Part shown: positions 1-7,795 of the stretch, piece after piece | How positions within the stretch are numbered: the first letter of the stretch is position 1 | How the letters are laid out: the number at the start of each line of letters is the position of its first letter | Source of the DNA: Promethearchaeia archaeon | GTDB lineage: Archaea; Asgardarchaeota; Lokiarchaeia; Sigyniarchaeales; SOKP01 | DNA: 39,866 bases | NCBI GenBank assembly: GCA_029856125.1 | Contig: JAHQWJ010000051.1 | Location: forward strand, 1-39,866 | Reading direction: 5' to 3' | Made by a program: the position numbers and the translations under genes | Notes under the pieces: generated by a model | The model's input: the letters and a program-made list of their open reading frames with translations, nothing else | Database searches by the model: none | What the model was told of the DNA's origin: nothing

Positions 1-83
1 AATTTAATCGCAAAAAATAACTGACCAAATCCTAACACAATAAAAAATATCGTAATAGGTAAAGTGATTAAATTGAAAACCAT
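1..83 (-). CDS. N-terminus of a membrane protein, cut by the window edge
   Basis: Reading the minus strand from an ATG at 81-83 gives 27 codons that stay open to the window edge. The peptide begins MVFNLITLPITIFFIVLGFG and is almost wholly hydrophobic, as expected of a signal sequence or first membrane segment. The rest of the gene lies outside the window, so no family can be named. AT-rich DNA gives hydrophobic codons easily, so the call is moderate. Confidence 0.4.
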   Translation of the reverse strand, partial: MVFNLITLPITIFFIVLGFGQLFFAIK

Positions 84-163
84 AGTCTAATTAAATTTCA
101 ATATAAAAAATAATTTGTGAAATTGTAAAAAGCTTGATTTTTTTATTCACCACATCTCCATCT

Positions 164-430
164 CTAACAACGAGATTTATCTCGTATCTCAGCAAACATC
201 AATGCCATATTCTTAGGAAACAACCCTACTCTATCACCCTCTCTAACTTCCTTCCCGATTCCACAATATTTGCCGTTTACAAATATGTGACTAAGCTCAT
301 CTTCTCTGATTGCAAATTTATCAACAATATCATTGACAATGTGAACATTACTCTCTTCAATTTTTAATGTAACTGGGAGTCTCTTCTCTAAATCAACATC
401 TTTAACATTTTCTCTCAATTTTCCATACAA
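164..430 (-). CDS. MoaD/ThiS-like beta-grasp protein without C-terminal GG
   Basis: The protein resembles the MoaD/ThiS ubiquitin-like fold: a YGKLRE strand-turn near the start, a central HIFVNGKYC strand, then a GDRVGLFPKN turn like the GD-V-FPP motif of MoaD. MoaD and ThiS normally end in Gly-Gly, the site of thiocarboxylation; this one ends KSRC with no GG, so it probably does not act as an ordinary sulfur carrier. The first usable start is TTG at 428-430, but the same frame continues upstream and encodes ELTILVKLYGKLRE, which looks like the missing first strand. No ATG, GTG or TTG lies between the upstream in-frame stop (470-472) and that TTG. Either a rare start (CTG at 446-448) is used, or the 5' end is damaged. 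Confidence 0.6.
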   Translation of the reverse strand: MYGKLRENVKDVDLEKRLPVTLKIEESNVHIVNDIVDKFAIREDELSHIFVNGKYCGIGKEVREGDRVGLFPKNMALMFAEIRDKSRC

Positions 431-560
431 CTTTACTAATATAGTCAGCTCTAAAACGCACCCGTTACATCAATAAGTAAAATAGAATTAATATATTTGT
501 TTTATAAAAAATTAAAGGAAAATAATAAAATAAGATTAAAAAAATCATTAAAAAAAAGAT

Positions 561-848
561 TTAGAGGCCAAATAATAAGAATTCATCTAAGAAATCGTGG
601 ACTTTTTTCATATTTTCTTCGCCAAGAGATTTTTCTAGTTGGATTTTTAAATCCAAAACTGTGCTCAGAGTCGAAACTACCGTATTTTGAATTGTGCTAT
701 TAAATATGGATTTTTTTTCGTTTTGCTTTTTGAAGTAATCCACTCGATCCAACATCGCAACTTGATATTCATCAGCCGTAGATGTTTTGAGTTCTACAAG
801 CTTTCGCAACTTCAAACCGTCTTTGGTTTCGATTACTTTATCAACCAT
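561..848 (-). CDS. Conserved-looking 95-aa protein downstream of tes
   Basis: I do not recognise a family. The ATG at 846-848 directly abuts the stop codon of tes (849-851) with no spacer, so it is almost certainly cotranscribed and translationally coupled. The protein is charged and predicted helical: an N-terminal KVIETKDGLKLRKLVELK segment, a middle rich in S, T and V (residues about 50-66), and a C-terminal helix EENMKKVHDFLDEF. There are no cysteines, signal peptide or membrane segments. The position suggests a role linked to lipid synthase function or regulation, but that rests only on context. Confidence 0.7.
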   Translation of the reverse strand: MVDKVIETKDGLKLRKLVELKTSTADEYQVAMLDRVDYFKKQNEKKSIFNSTIQNTVVSTLSTVLDLKIQLEKSLGEENMKKVHDFLDEFLLFGL

Positions 849-2591
849 TTAATCTTCACCTAACTCCGTCTTTCTCATTCCTCCGTTCTGTGCGACTTGT
901 TGATGAATCTCTTCTTTTGTTTGTCCGGTAGTAGTATCGAATTCCTCTTTTACTTTCGCTGTAACCTTTTTTGCTACTTGTTTCTCGATTCCTTCACGAT
1001 GCAGTGTGTTCATTGTGCAAAAACTGATTTCTTTAACTGAACCGTCAGGCATTGCTACGCCGAAATGAACGATGCACCTTTTAACGCGCTCAATATCCAT
1101 GTTATATGCGTCTTGGAAGTGCATGCTAGAGAGAAGGAGTGTTCCGTGAGTAAATGAACTAATACTTTCCCAATCGCCATTCATTAACAATCTAGTGAAC
1201 ATATCCATGAGCTTACCTGGTTTCTTGGTATATTGAAGCATCCCTAATAGAAATCTGGCTCTGAGTTGCGTTTTATCTAACAAATTGAGACCGCTATCTA
1301 AAGTTTTACCCATATCGCCTAATATTTCTTCGAAAAATTTAAGCGGTTGTTTTTCTTTATGCTTTATTTTTTCCCAGAATCGGTTAGCGAAATCGATAAT
1401 TTTTAGAGGATCGAAGTAATCCATTATAGGAACCATTTCTTTCGTGTCGGGATCTACAACAAGGTAAGTTGCAAAACCACAATCGGGCGAACAAGTAAAT
1501 TCAATTGGATCTACATCAGCGAGGTAAGCTATTATTCTCCCGAATTCGACTATAGTTGTTAATGGATACCACGCTTCATCCATTCTTATTTTGCCACCGG
1601 TTTGATTTTCGATTTCCTGTATTACATCAGCGTTCGTAATTCTTAATTCGTCCATCTCTTCAGCTGTAATACGACCGCATAAGGAAACAGGTTGGAAAGT
1701 TATCCCTCTTACAACATCAATATTATCAAGAGCAAACTGAATTATATTCCCAACTTCAATATCTGTAATCCCTTTGACAATCGTTGCTACTAAATTAATA
1801 GATGATAATCCTACTTTTCTACAGTTTTCTACAACTCGCATCTTATATGGCATTAATTTCTTAATACCCCGTGTCTTCTCGTAAGTTGCGTTATTTATCC
1901 CATCAAATTGTAAATATAGCGTATCTAAACCCATTTCATAAACTTTCTTCGTCCACTCAAGTCCACCGTTCTTTTTCTGGAATCCATACCCATTTGTGGC
2001 AACTATTACTTCTTTAAATCCATGATCTTTTGCCATTTTACAAATTTCAGGAAAATCCTTTCTGACTGTTGGTTCGCCGCCCGTGAACATAATCGCAACC
2101 GCAGGTATTGGTTTGCTTCTGAAGTGTGTCATTATTCTATCGATTTCTTCTAATGTTGGTTCAATTAAATATCCCGATTTTTCGATATTCGCATAACAGA
2201 AGTTGCAATTGAAATTACAACGATTTGTCAAGTCTATTAATGCCAAAGCACAAGTTGATATGTGTTCGCTGCAAAGACCACAATTATAGGGGCACCCTCT
2301 GTCGTCATCTAAAGCACAATCAGCGGGATTCGATTCACCATCTTTCTCAAATTGCCAAGCGATTGTTCCATCTTTATTTTTCATCTGGAAGTGAGTCCAT
2401 TTGTAATATTTTGCGCTAGAGCTAATGATATCCTTAAAGTCACCGTGTTCTGGGCAGTTTTTAACCATGAAAATCTTTCCATCTTCTTCTTGGACTACAG
2501 CCGCTATTTTTTCCAAACACTCAGGACAGACCGATGAGGTCTTTCTATAGTATTTCTCGTTTAAAACATCTGTTCCGTCTAAATGATACAT
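849..2591 (-). CDS. tes: Tetraether lipid synthase (radical SAM)
   Basis: Radical SAM enzyme of the Tes/MJ0619 family, which joins phytanyl chains of two archaeol lipids into membrane-spanning tetraethers. The 580-aa protein has an N-terminal Cys pair CPEC (22-25) plus C46, as in a rubredoxin-like site; a second Cys group C100-x3-C104-x2-C107 with C114; then the radical SAM motif C125-x3-C129-x2-C132 in NRCNFNCNFCYAN, and a GGEP SAM-binding turn. This multi-cluster arrangement and the length fit Tes rather than a short radical SAM protein. The gene follows a small membrane ORF by 6 nt and is followed without a gap by a 95-aa gene. Other members of the family could have different lipid or pterin substrates, so the exact substrate is inferred. 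Confidence 0.85.
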   Translation of the reverse strand: MYHLDGTDVLNEKYYRKTSSVCPECLEKIAAVVQEEDGKIFMVKNCPEHGDFKDIISSSAKYYKWTHFQMKNKDGTIAWQFEKDGESNPADCALDDDRGCPYNCGLCSEHISTCALALIDLTNRCNFNCNFCYANIEKSGYLIEPTLEEIDRIMTHFRSKPIPAVAIMFTGGEPTVRKDFPEICKMAKDHGFKEVIVATNGYGFQKKNGGLEWTKKVYEMGLDTLYLQFDGINNATYEKTRGIKKLMPYKMRVVENCRKVGLSSINLVATIVKGITDIEVGNIIQFALDNIDVVRGITFQPVSLCGRITAEEMDELRITNADVIQEIENQTGGKIRMDEAWYPLTTIVEFGRIIAYLADVDPIEFTCSPDCGFATYLVVDPDTKEMVPIMDYFDPLKIIDFANRFWEKIKHKEKQPLKFFEEILGDMGKTLDSGLNLLDKTQLRARFLLGMLQYTKKPGKLMDMFTRLLMNGDWESISSFTHGTLLLSSMHFQDAYNMDIERVKRCIVHFGVAMPDGSVKEISFCTMNTLHREGIEKQVAKKVTAKVKEEFDTTTGQTKEEIHQQVAQNGGMRKTELGED

Positions 2592-2597
2592 AATATT

Positions 2598-2782
2598 TCA
2601 TTTTTTTTTTATATTGATAGCTATACGAATTAATAGGGTTTTAATATAAAAAGAAAATCCAATGATTAATATTATTACAAATAATATTATTAAAAGTGGT
2701 AAAGCTTCCCAAATATACTGAAAATTAAAATCAAAAAAAAAGCTGAAGTAAAATCGGTTAATGAGTTTTTTACAACAGACAT
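2598..2782 (-). pseudogene. Small membrane protein, frameshifted at a 9-T run
   Basis: On the minus strand an ATG at 2780-2782, preceded by a G-rich stretch (TTGGGGGA), opens a frame reading MSVVKNSLTDFTSAF. It then enters a run of nine T (2733-2741 as A on the plus strand). As written, the frame ends after 30 codons. With one extra T it continues as DFNFQYIWEALP followed by a long hydrophobic helix (LLIILFVIILIIGFSF) and a basic end (INIKKK), stopping 6 nt before tes. The corrected product would be about 61 aa with one membrane segment. It could be a sequencing indel, slippage at the homopolymer, or a decayed gene. AT-rich DNA can mimic Ile/Leu helices by chance. Confidence 0.4.
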
Positions 2783-2818
2783 TCCCCCAATATACTACCT
2801 ATTCTTTAAAAATAAAGG

Positions 2819-4207
2819 TTATGTAAATTCCTCTGATAATGAGTTTGTTAGTTCACTCAATTTTTTTGAAATTCTAAGTTTAAATATTTGATTTTCTTCC
2901 AATTCTTTAAATTTATTCGGCAATTTTTCGATATTTTCATTATAATACTGCTGGATATTATTTAGATTAGGCAGTTCCGTTATTAAACTTCCTTCTTTCA
3001 TCACAAGAATAAGGAGAGCTTCTGAATTAGGAGGTGCTGGTTCACTGTCTAATGTTAAAAAATCTTCTATAAACTCTCCTTGCTTATTATAAATTCTGTA
3101 GATTTGTTTTTTACCAGGATAGGTTAATTTATCTTCGCTTATTTTTATTTTTGGTTTATTGTTATATTCTATGAGCTTATAAACACCCGCTATGGTTGGA
3201 TCGTCTCGAGAAGTAGCTAATTCTGTTCCAACTCCAAAAGCATCTATGGGGGCGTTGCTCTCTAAGATTTTTTTTATTTTATATTCGTTCAGATCTGAAC
3301 TCGCAACGATTTGCACTTTTTCACATCCGTTATCGTCTAATATTTTTCTCACTTTTTTGGCATGTTCAACGAGATCACCAGAGTCAATCCTAACAGCTTT
3401 AATGGTGTTTTTAAACTTAGAAATCTTTTTAGCTGCTTGTTCTGTATTGTAAGTATCAATTAGGAGGATAGAATTATCTTCATAAATGTTAGTATAAACG
3501 TCGAAACTCTCCATTTCATTATCAAATCTTTGTACAAAACTATGTGCCATCGTTCCACTTGAATTAATTCCAAGTTCAATATCAGCGATAACATTACTCG
3601 TGCCGTTAAAACCCGCAATATAACTAGCTCTAGCTGCGTAAACGCCTGCAAGAGGGCTGTGTGACCTTCTTGTACCAAATTCTAATAAAGTCTTTTGTTT
3701 GGCTATGTTTTTTATTCTAGACGCTTTAGACGCTACTATAGTCTGATAATTTATAACATTTAAGATATAAGTTTCTGCCAATTGAGCGTGGAACATCGGA
3801 CCCTGAATCTTCATAATAGGCTCGTTAGGAAAGAAGAAATTCCCTTCCCTCATTGCCCATACATCTAACTTGAATTTGAATTTGGGTAAGTATTCGTCAA
3901 AAAAACTCGAATCGATTTCTTTAAAAACATCTTTTTTCCTCAGAAATTCTATCGTTTTTTCGGAAAATCTAGCATTCTGTAAATAATGAATTACCTGTTC
4001 TAAACCAGCAAATATTAGGTAATTACGATTTTTTGGATATTTTCTGATAAAATAACTAAAAACAGCAATATCGTCCTTTTCTTTAATGTGATTATCGAGA
4101 TTGTACTGATAATAAGCTGCGCCCATTGTTAGTTGGTAAAAATCAGTACTCAAGATTAAATTTTGGTCGTTAATGAATCCCGATTTTGGATTTTTCATTG
4201 TTATCAT
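2819..4207 (-). CDS. pncB: Nicotinate phosphoribosyltransferase
   Basis: Converts nicotinate and PRPP to nicotinate mononucleotide in NAD salvage (Preiss-Handler route). The 462-aa protein shows the family features: an N-terminal STDFYQLTMGAAYY segment, EFGTRRSHSPLAG in the middle (the RR pair that binds phosphate), GTSNV, GTMAHSFVQRF and, near the C-terminus, VRIDSGDL and FGVGTELATS. Length is normal for the family. Two in-frame ATGs (4205-4207 and 4196-4198) are possible starts. It begins 5 nt after the SAP-SWIM gene stop, so the two are cotranscribed. An NMN adenylyltransferase-like gene at 11.5 kb would supply the next NAD step. Confidence 0.93.
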   Translation of the reverse strand: MITMKNPKSGFINDQNLILSTDFYQLTMGAAYYQYNLDNHIKEKDDIAVFSYFIRKYPKNRNYLIFAGLEQVIHYLQNARFSEKTIEFLRKKDVFKEIDSSFFDEYLPKFKFKLDVWAMREGNFFFPNEPIMKIQGPMFHAQLAETYILNVINYQTIVASKASRIKNIAKQKTLLEFGTRRSHSPLAGVYAARASYIAGFNGTSNVIADIELGINSSGTMAHSFVQRFDNEMESFDVYTNIYEDNSILLIDTYNTEQAAKKISKFKNTIKAVRIDSGDLVEHAKKVRKILDDNGCEKVQIVASSDLNEYKIKKILESNAPIDAFGVGTELATSRDDPTIAGVYKLIEYNNKPKIKISEDKLTYPGKKQIYRIYNKQGEFIEDFLTLDSEPAPPNSEALLILVMKEGSLITELPNLNNIQQYYNENIEKLPNKFKELEENQIFKLRISKKLSELTNSLSEEFT

Positions 4208-4212
4208 CTAAA

Positions 4213-5115
4213 TTATAATTTCTTTAACCCCGTAACCCTCTTTAACATAAATCCCAAGAACCTATCCTTATTTACTCCGCCGTTGCATGTAATCTTATCT
4301 CCTAATTTAAACTTGTCGCTGGAATAAAGCTTTTCGCTTACTCTTATTTTTAATTCGTCTAAATTTTCTATCTCTTCTTTTCGATAATCGCTTTTTTTTT
4401 TCAATTGAGGTCCGAATTCAATATCCTTTAGTGTAATTAGATAATAGGTCGTTATATTTCCTTGGAAATCGTCTTCTTTCTCTTCTATATCGGTTATTTC
4501 GGCTTTATAGACTGTTATTCTTTTGTGTCTAGCCAAAAGGGAACTAGCTGCTCCTTCATTAACTAACTTTCCTTCTTTAATGACTATATTTTCCACATTT
4601 TTTTCGAAATCTTTTGGTAGTGTAGTAAGTGTCCAATCTGATAATTTGAAATACTTATTCTTTAATGAATAAATAAAACCAACCCAAAAATGATTACACA
4701 AGCCCATATTTGAGCCTACTCTACAATCGCAATCTCGCTCAGGATCACTAATATTATTTGGAGTTATTGATAAATAGGAACCAACCTCCCAATTAAATCC
4801 TTTGAATTTGAGTTCTATTTCATGGTTTTTATCATTAATTATCTTAATATTAGTAATAGATTCTCGATCTTCACCATTAATTTTCTTGAGAGCGGTCTGA
4901 ATTTCGCCTTTTATTATCTCTATTTCCTTTTGTTTGATAAGATCTTTTAATTCTTCCTCTGCCAATGAATCGAGAATAAAATCAATTATTTCTAATTTCT
5001 TTAATTTAGAATAGCCTTTAATTCCAAAGTCTCTGCAAATTTGTTTTAAACCATCCGTATTCAAAGATTGGAGGAGATATTTCATGTAAGTTCTATCATC
5101 AATTTCTCTATACAT
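4213..5115 (-). CDS. SAP-like plus SWIM zinc-finger protein
   Basis: Residues about 14-52 (LLQSLNTDGLKQICRDFGIK and following) look like a SAP/Rho-N helix-turn-helix used to bind nucleic acids. Residues 129-142 carry the SWIM zinc-finger spacing C129-x-C131-x8-C140-x-H142. The C-terminal third (about 200-300) is beta-rich with a GDKITCNGGV turn near the end and may be an OB-like domain. The combination suggests a DNA- or RNA-associated protein; no enzyme motif is visible. It is the gene before pncB, with a 5-nt gap, and follows the TetR gene by 96 nt. The function is not known, and the link to NAD metabolism is only by position. Confidence 0.75.
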   Translation of the reverse strand: MYREIDDRTYMKYLLQSLNTDGLKQICRDFGIKGYSKLKKLEIIDFILDSLAEEELKDLIKQKEIEIIKGEIQTALKKINGEDRESITNIKIINDKNHEIELKFKGFNWEVGSYLSITPNNISDPERDCDCRVGSNMGLCNHFWVGFIYSLKNKYFKLSDWTLTTLPKDFEKNVENIVIKEGKLVNEGAASSLLARHKRITVYKAEITDIEEKEDDFQGNITTYYLITLKDIEFGPQLKKKSDYRKEEIENLDELKIRVSEKLYSSDKFKLGDKITCNGGVNKDRFLGFMLKRVTGLKKL

Positions 5116-5211
5116 TTAATGTCAAGCCCTATAATTTTAAAATGTGAATTCTCCAAGTATAGTTTAAATTGATTGCTTATATTTATGACTGTTGTAATAA
5201 ATTGTTTATTC

Positions 5212-5826
5212 TTAATTTAACATTGTCCCTTTAACAAGAACATCTGTTAAATTTTCAATAAGTTCTTCCTCTTCAAGTTCAAAATCACTCCGAATCCACC
5301 AAATAAAGACTCCAAGTACCGTAGATGTCCAAACTCTAGCTGTTATTTTAGGATTTTGATCACGAGCTCCGAACTCTATTAGTTTTGAGATGATTTTTTC
5401 TACTTCATTCGAAAAATTGTCAAGAATCTCATTTCTTTTGGTTCGGTATTTTTGATCCATTCCCCCCATTTGCTCAAAAAAAATTAGAAATGTTTCTTTT
5501 TTTTCCTTAAACATCTTAGCGTATCCTCGAAAAAGATTCTTAACTGCAGAGATTGGTGGAAGTCTGTTTTGTTTGAAATAGATAAATAATTCTCTAAATT
5601 TGCTTATCATAAGTTCAGCTAATCCACTAATTAATACTTCAATTACGTCCTCTTTTGAATTAAAGTAATTATAGAAGTTCCCTACACTCGTATTAGCCCG
5701 TTCTGTGATATCTTTTATACGAGTATTATTAAATCCTTTTTCTTCAAAAACAGAGAGAGCTGATATTATAAATAAATTTCTCTTTTCCTTCTTTATTATT
5801 TCAGACTTTTTCTCTCTTAAAGACAC
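5212..5826 (-). CDS. TetR-family transcriptional regulator
   Basis: The 204-aa length and N-terminal helix-turn-helix are typical of TetR: ALSVFEEKGFNNTRIKDI leads into the recognition helix region TSVGNFYNYFNSKED (about 46-60). The remainder is an all-helical ligand-binding domain. The start is GTG at 5824-5826; a TATA-like element on the minus strand (5854-5864) would put transcription start only some nucleotides upstream, giving a very short leader. TetR proteins often repress their own or neighbouring genes, and a TetR-like inverted repeat lies at 6136-6155. The ligand is unknown; acyl-CoA or a hydrophobic compound would be a typical guess. Confidence 0.9.
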   Translation of the reverse strand: MSLREKKSEIIKKEKRNLFIISALSVFEEKGFNNTRIKDITERANTSVGNFYNYFNSKEDVIEVLISGLAELMISKFRELFIYFKQNRLPPISAVKNLFRGYAKMFKEKKETFLIFFEQMGGMDQKYRTKRNEILDNFSNEVEKIISKLIEFGARDQNPKITARVWTSTVLGVFIWWIRSDFELEEEELIENLTDVLVKGTMLN

Positions 5827-6135
5827 TTATGGTCAACTCAAAAAATCATGAACAATTTATATTATGTCAAAATTCAAAAAAATTATTATTACATTTTAAG
5901 AAAATATGTTATAATTTATTACTTATTAATTTTCAATTTTCTATTGATTTGATATGTTTTTGGGGTTTTTTGTATCTAATTTATCTATAAGAAGTAAGAA
6001 GGTAACTACAATTTATGGAGTAGGTAAAAAAAACTAATATGGATAGTGGGAAAATGATAGGAATTTTTGAAAAAGTGTTTTTTTTATATCTTCCCTATAT
6101 TTTTCGTTGAATAATAAAGATCAACACAAAATAAA

Positions 6136-6155
6136 TGAACGCTCATTCAGTGAAT
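6136..6155. promoter_or_regulatory. Possible TetR-family operator
   Basis: TGAACGCTCATTCA (6136-6149) is an imperfect inverted repeat with TGAA and TTCA ends, as in many TetR-type operators, and overlaps a perfect palindrome ATTCA-G-TGAAT (6145-6155). It sits about 310 nt from the TetR start and about 60 nt upstream of the TATA box for the 70-aa gene. Binding is inferred from shape alone. Confidence 0.35.
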
Positions 6156-6207
6156 AAGGATTCGGTAAAATCTAAGAAATTTTAAGCATTGCAAGTGTAG
6201 GAAAACA

Positions 6208-6216
6208 TTTATAAAC
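6208..6216 (+). promoter_or_regulatory. TATA box for the 70-aa repeat protein
   Basis: TTTATAAAC preceded by an A-rich BRE-like stretch (GGAAAAC). A start site about 25 nt downstream would leave a leader of about 50 nt before the ATG at 6288. The 14 bases TAGGAAAACATTTA (6198-6211) recur at 7939-7952, upstream of the gene at 8000. Confidence 0.5.
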
Positions 6217-6287
6217 TAACCTATCTTTTTTCATTAAAGAAGTATTTGAGTAAAAAGTTACCAAATAGGAAATAAGTGAACATAAAA

Positions 6288-6500
6288 ATGAGTGATAGTA
6301 CACCAGAATATTTGAAATTCTTTGGCGAGATTAAGTTCGCGGAAGAAAAAAGTTTAAGTGCACGTGATTTTGAAAGCTCCCTTACAAAACATTTTTCGAA
6401 AGAGGAAAAGATACCAAAAGGGCGCTATAAATTTGCTGAACTGAACAATTCAAGCATAAAGGATTTTGAAGATTCCTTTAATAGCTATTTTGAACAATAG
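6288..6500 (+). CDS. 70-aa protein with two tandem 21-residue repeats
   Basis: No known family recognised. The frame extends to a GTG at 6276, but the ATG at 6288 is the likelier start, with an AGGA-type site upstream (6267-6270). Residues 16-36 and 48-68 are two copies of one unit: each starts KFAE, has DFE at positions 12-14 and ends in F; about 10 of 21 positions are identical. The product is small, charged and soluble, with no cysteines or membrane segment. A duplicated short motif in a tiny protein suggests a binding scaffold that grips two copies of a partner. It has its own TATA box and a T-run downstream, so it is probably a single-gene unit. Confidence 0.65.
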   Translation: MSDSTPEYLKFFGEIKFAEEKSLSARDFESSLTKHFSKEEKIPKGRYKFAELNNSSIKDFEDSFNSYFEQ

Positions 6501-6507
6501 ATTAAGA

Positions 6508-6515
6508 TTTTTTTT
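6508..6515 (+). terminator. T-run terminator after the 70-aa gene
   Basis: Eight T in a row begin 8 nt after the stop codon at 6498-6500, as in archaeal oligo-T termination. No strong hairpin is needed or seen. Confidence 0.45.
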
Positions 6516-6564
6516 AAAAATTTCTTCATACTTTAATTTTTCTTATTTGATTTCTTTATTGTAT

Positions 6565-6789
6565 TTACGAATACTCGCTATCAAAAATTTTATTTATTAA
6601 TTGACATCCTCTATTATCTTTCGCCTCAGAATCGAAAAAACAGCGAGCTTTGACGTCATTTTTTTTAGTAGAATATTTCATACACCCCCAGCACTGTCCT
6701 TTAGCGAGACTTAACTTTTTTTTACTATTTCTTTGTCTAACCAATTCACAAATTTCTAGTGCAACCTGATCTGGAATAGGATTTTTCAT
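6565..6789 (-). CDS. Small four-cysteine protein, possible metal binder
   Basis: The frame opens with GTG at 6799-6801, but ATG at 6787-6789 gives a natural start (MKNPIPDQVALEIC) and a 74-aa product. Cysteines at 33 and 36 (CWGC) with C50 and C62 could bind zinc or a cluster; the N-terminal half is a short helix followed by a lysine-rich stretch. I do not recognise the family. It is convergent with the 70-aa gene and divergent from the hydrolase gene. Confidence 0.6.
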   Translation of the reverse strand: MKNPIPDQVALEICELVRQRNSKKKLSLAKGQCWGCMKYSTKKNDVKARCFFDSEAKDNRGCQLINKIFDSEYS

Positions 6790-6894
6790 TAAAAATATCA
6801 CGTTTTTTAACTACTACAATGCAAAATATTATCATAATTAATTTAAAAGTTTACGAGTCCATTTATTGAGATATTCTATACAATCTAAAGGGTT

Positions 6895-6909
6895 GATTTA
6901 TATTTTAAG
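6895..6909 (+). promoter_or_regulatory. TATA box for the alpha/beta hydrolase
   Basis: GATTTATATTTTAAG is a good archaeal TATA match about 45-55 nt upstream of the ATG at 6953. It lies inside the upstream extension of the hydrolase frame, which supports the later start. Confidence 0.45.
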
Positions 6910-6952
6910 AAAGTCAATAGAAATTAGTTATCTCAAAAAAGAAGGATGTATT

Positions 6953-7795
6953 ATGGAACTACTTAATGAAATAGAAGAAAAATTCGTTGAAACCAACAAT
7001 GTTAAGCTCCATACTATGATTATTGGGAATGGAAAACCATTAATCTTATTACATGGGTTTCCAGATTTTTGGTATGGTTGGAAAAGCGTGATTCCTGGCC
7101 TTAAAAGCGATTACAAATTGATTATTCCTGATATGCGCGGATATAATTTGTCTGAAAAGCCAAAAGGTGTAGAAAATTATAAAATTGATATTTTAGTGGA
7201 AGATATTAAAGGTTTGATAGAATCCTTAGGTTTAGGTAAGGTTTTTCTTGCGGGGCACGATTGGGGTGGTATTGTTGCGTGGGCGTTTGCTGAAAAATAT
7301 CCTGAATTACTACAAAAGTTAGCGATATTGAACGCTCCTCACATGAAGATATTCCAACAAAAACTGAGGACAGACAAAAAACAACAAAAAGCCAGCTATT
7401 ATGTTTTTGAATTTCTTAAACCCGACGGAGAAAAATTTCTGTTTAAAAACGACAAAAAATGGTTAAAATTCGCCGTTTTTGAAGGAATGATAAATAAGAA
7501 AGATTTTACCAATTTCGATAAAGAGCAATATTTAAGTGCATGGACACAACCGGCAATTTTGGGCGGAGTAAACTATTACAGAGCAAATACTAACTTTAAA
7601 GACTGGACGGGCAAAATTACAGTGCCTACTTTAGTTATCCACGGGATGAAAGATATAGCAGTACTACCATCTGTTTTGGACGGGTTATCTAATTATGTGA
7701 GCGATTTAAAAGTCATTCGCGCTGAAAATGCGTCTCATTGGGTTATGCACGATGTTCCTGAATTAATTGTTTCATCTTTTAAGGAATTCTTCTAA
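6953..7795 (+). CDS. Alpha/beta hydrolase, epoxide-hydrolase-like
   Basis: The 280-aa protein has the alpha/beta-hydrolase layout of soluble epoxide hydrolases. The oxyanion motif HGFP is at 34-37; the nucleophile is Asp103 in GHDWGG (101-106), as in epoxide hydrolases and haloalkane dehalogenases rather than serine esterases; the acid is D234 and the base H262 in ASHW. The lid contains SYYVFEF (about 148-154) and NYYR (207-210), which supply the tyrosines that activate an epoxide. The frame extends to 6866, but ATG 6953 follows an AAGAAGGATG ribosome site and matches the usual N-terminus. Substrate unknown; haloalkane dehalogenase is the main alternative. Confidence 0.85.
   Translation: MELLNEIEEKFVETNNVKLHTMIIGNGKPLILLHGFPDFWYGWKSVIPGLKSDYKLIIPDMRGYNLSEKPKGVENYKIDILVEDIKGLIESLGLGKVFLAGHDWGGIVAWAFAEKYPELLQKLAILNAPHMKIFQQKLRTDKKQQKASYYVFEFLKPDGEKFLFKNDKKWLKFAVFEGMINKKDFTNFDKEQYLSAWTQPAILGGVNYYRANTNFKDWTGKITVPTLVIHGMKDIAVLPSVLDGLSNYVSDLKVIRAENASHWVMHDVPELIVSSFKEFF

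Larger units (their letters stand above)
5827..6287. other. 461-nt divergent intergenic region
   Basis: This gap separates the TetR gene (minus) from a 70-aa gene (plus). It holds a minus-strand TATA-like element at 5854-5864, a TetR-like inverted repeat at 6136-6155, a TATA box at 6208-6216, and a 16-codon frame from ATG 6135-6137 that ends SVKSKKF. A 23-codon frame from 6039 has no support. Otherwise I see only AT-rich DNA. Confidence 0.6.

Noticed and set aside
170..185. 7-bp inverted repeat ACGAGAT-TT-ATCTCGT at the end of the MoaD-like gene
   Set aside because: It lies across the stop region without a following T-run on the transcribed strand, so a terminator role is not supported.
2667..2689. 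Perfect 10-bp AU-only inverted repeat with a 3-nt loop
   Set aside because: It falls inside the Ile/Leu-rich part of the frameshifted membrane ORF, where alternating A/T codons make such palindromes by chance.
6039..6110. 23-codon frame MDSGKMIGIF
   Set aside because: Short, with no strong ribosome site or TATA box at the right distance, in AT-rich intergenic DNA.
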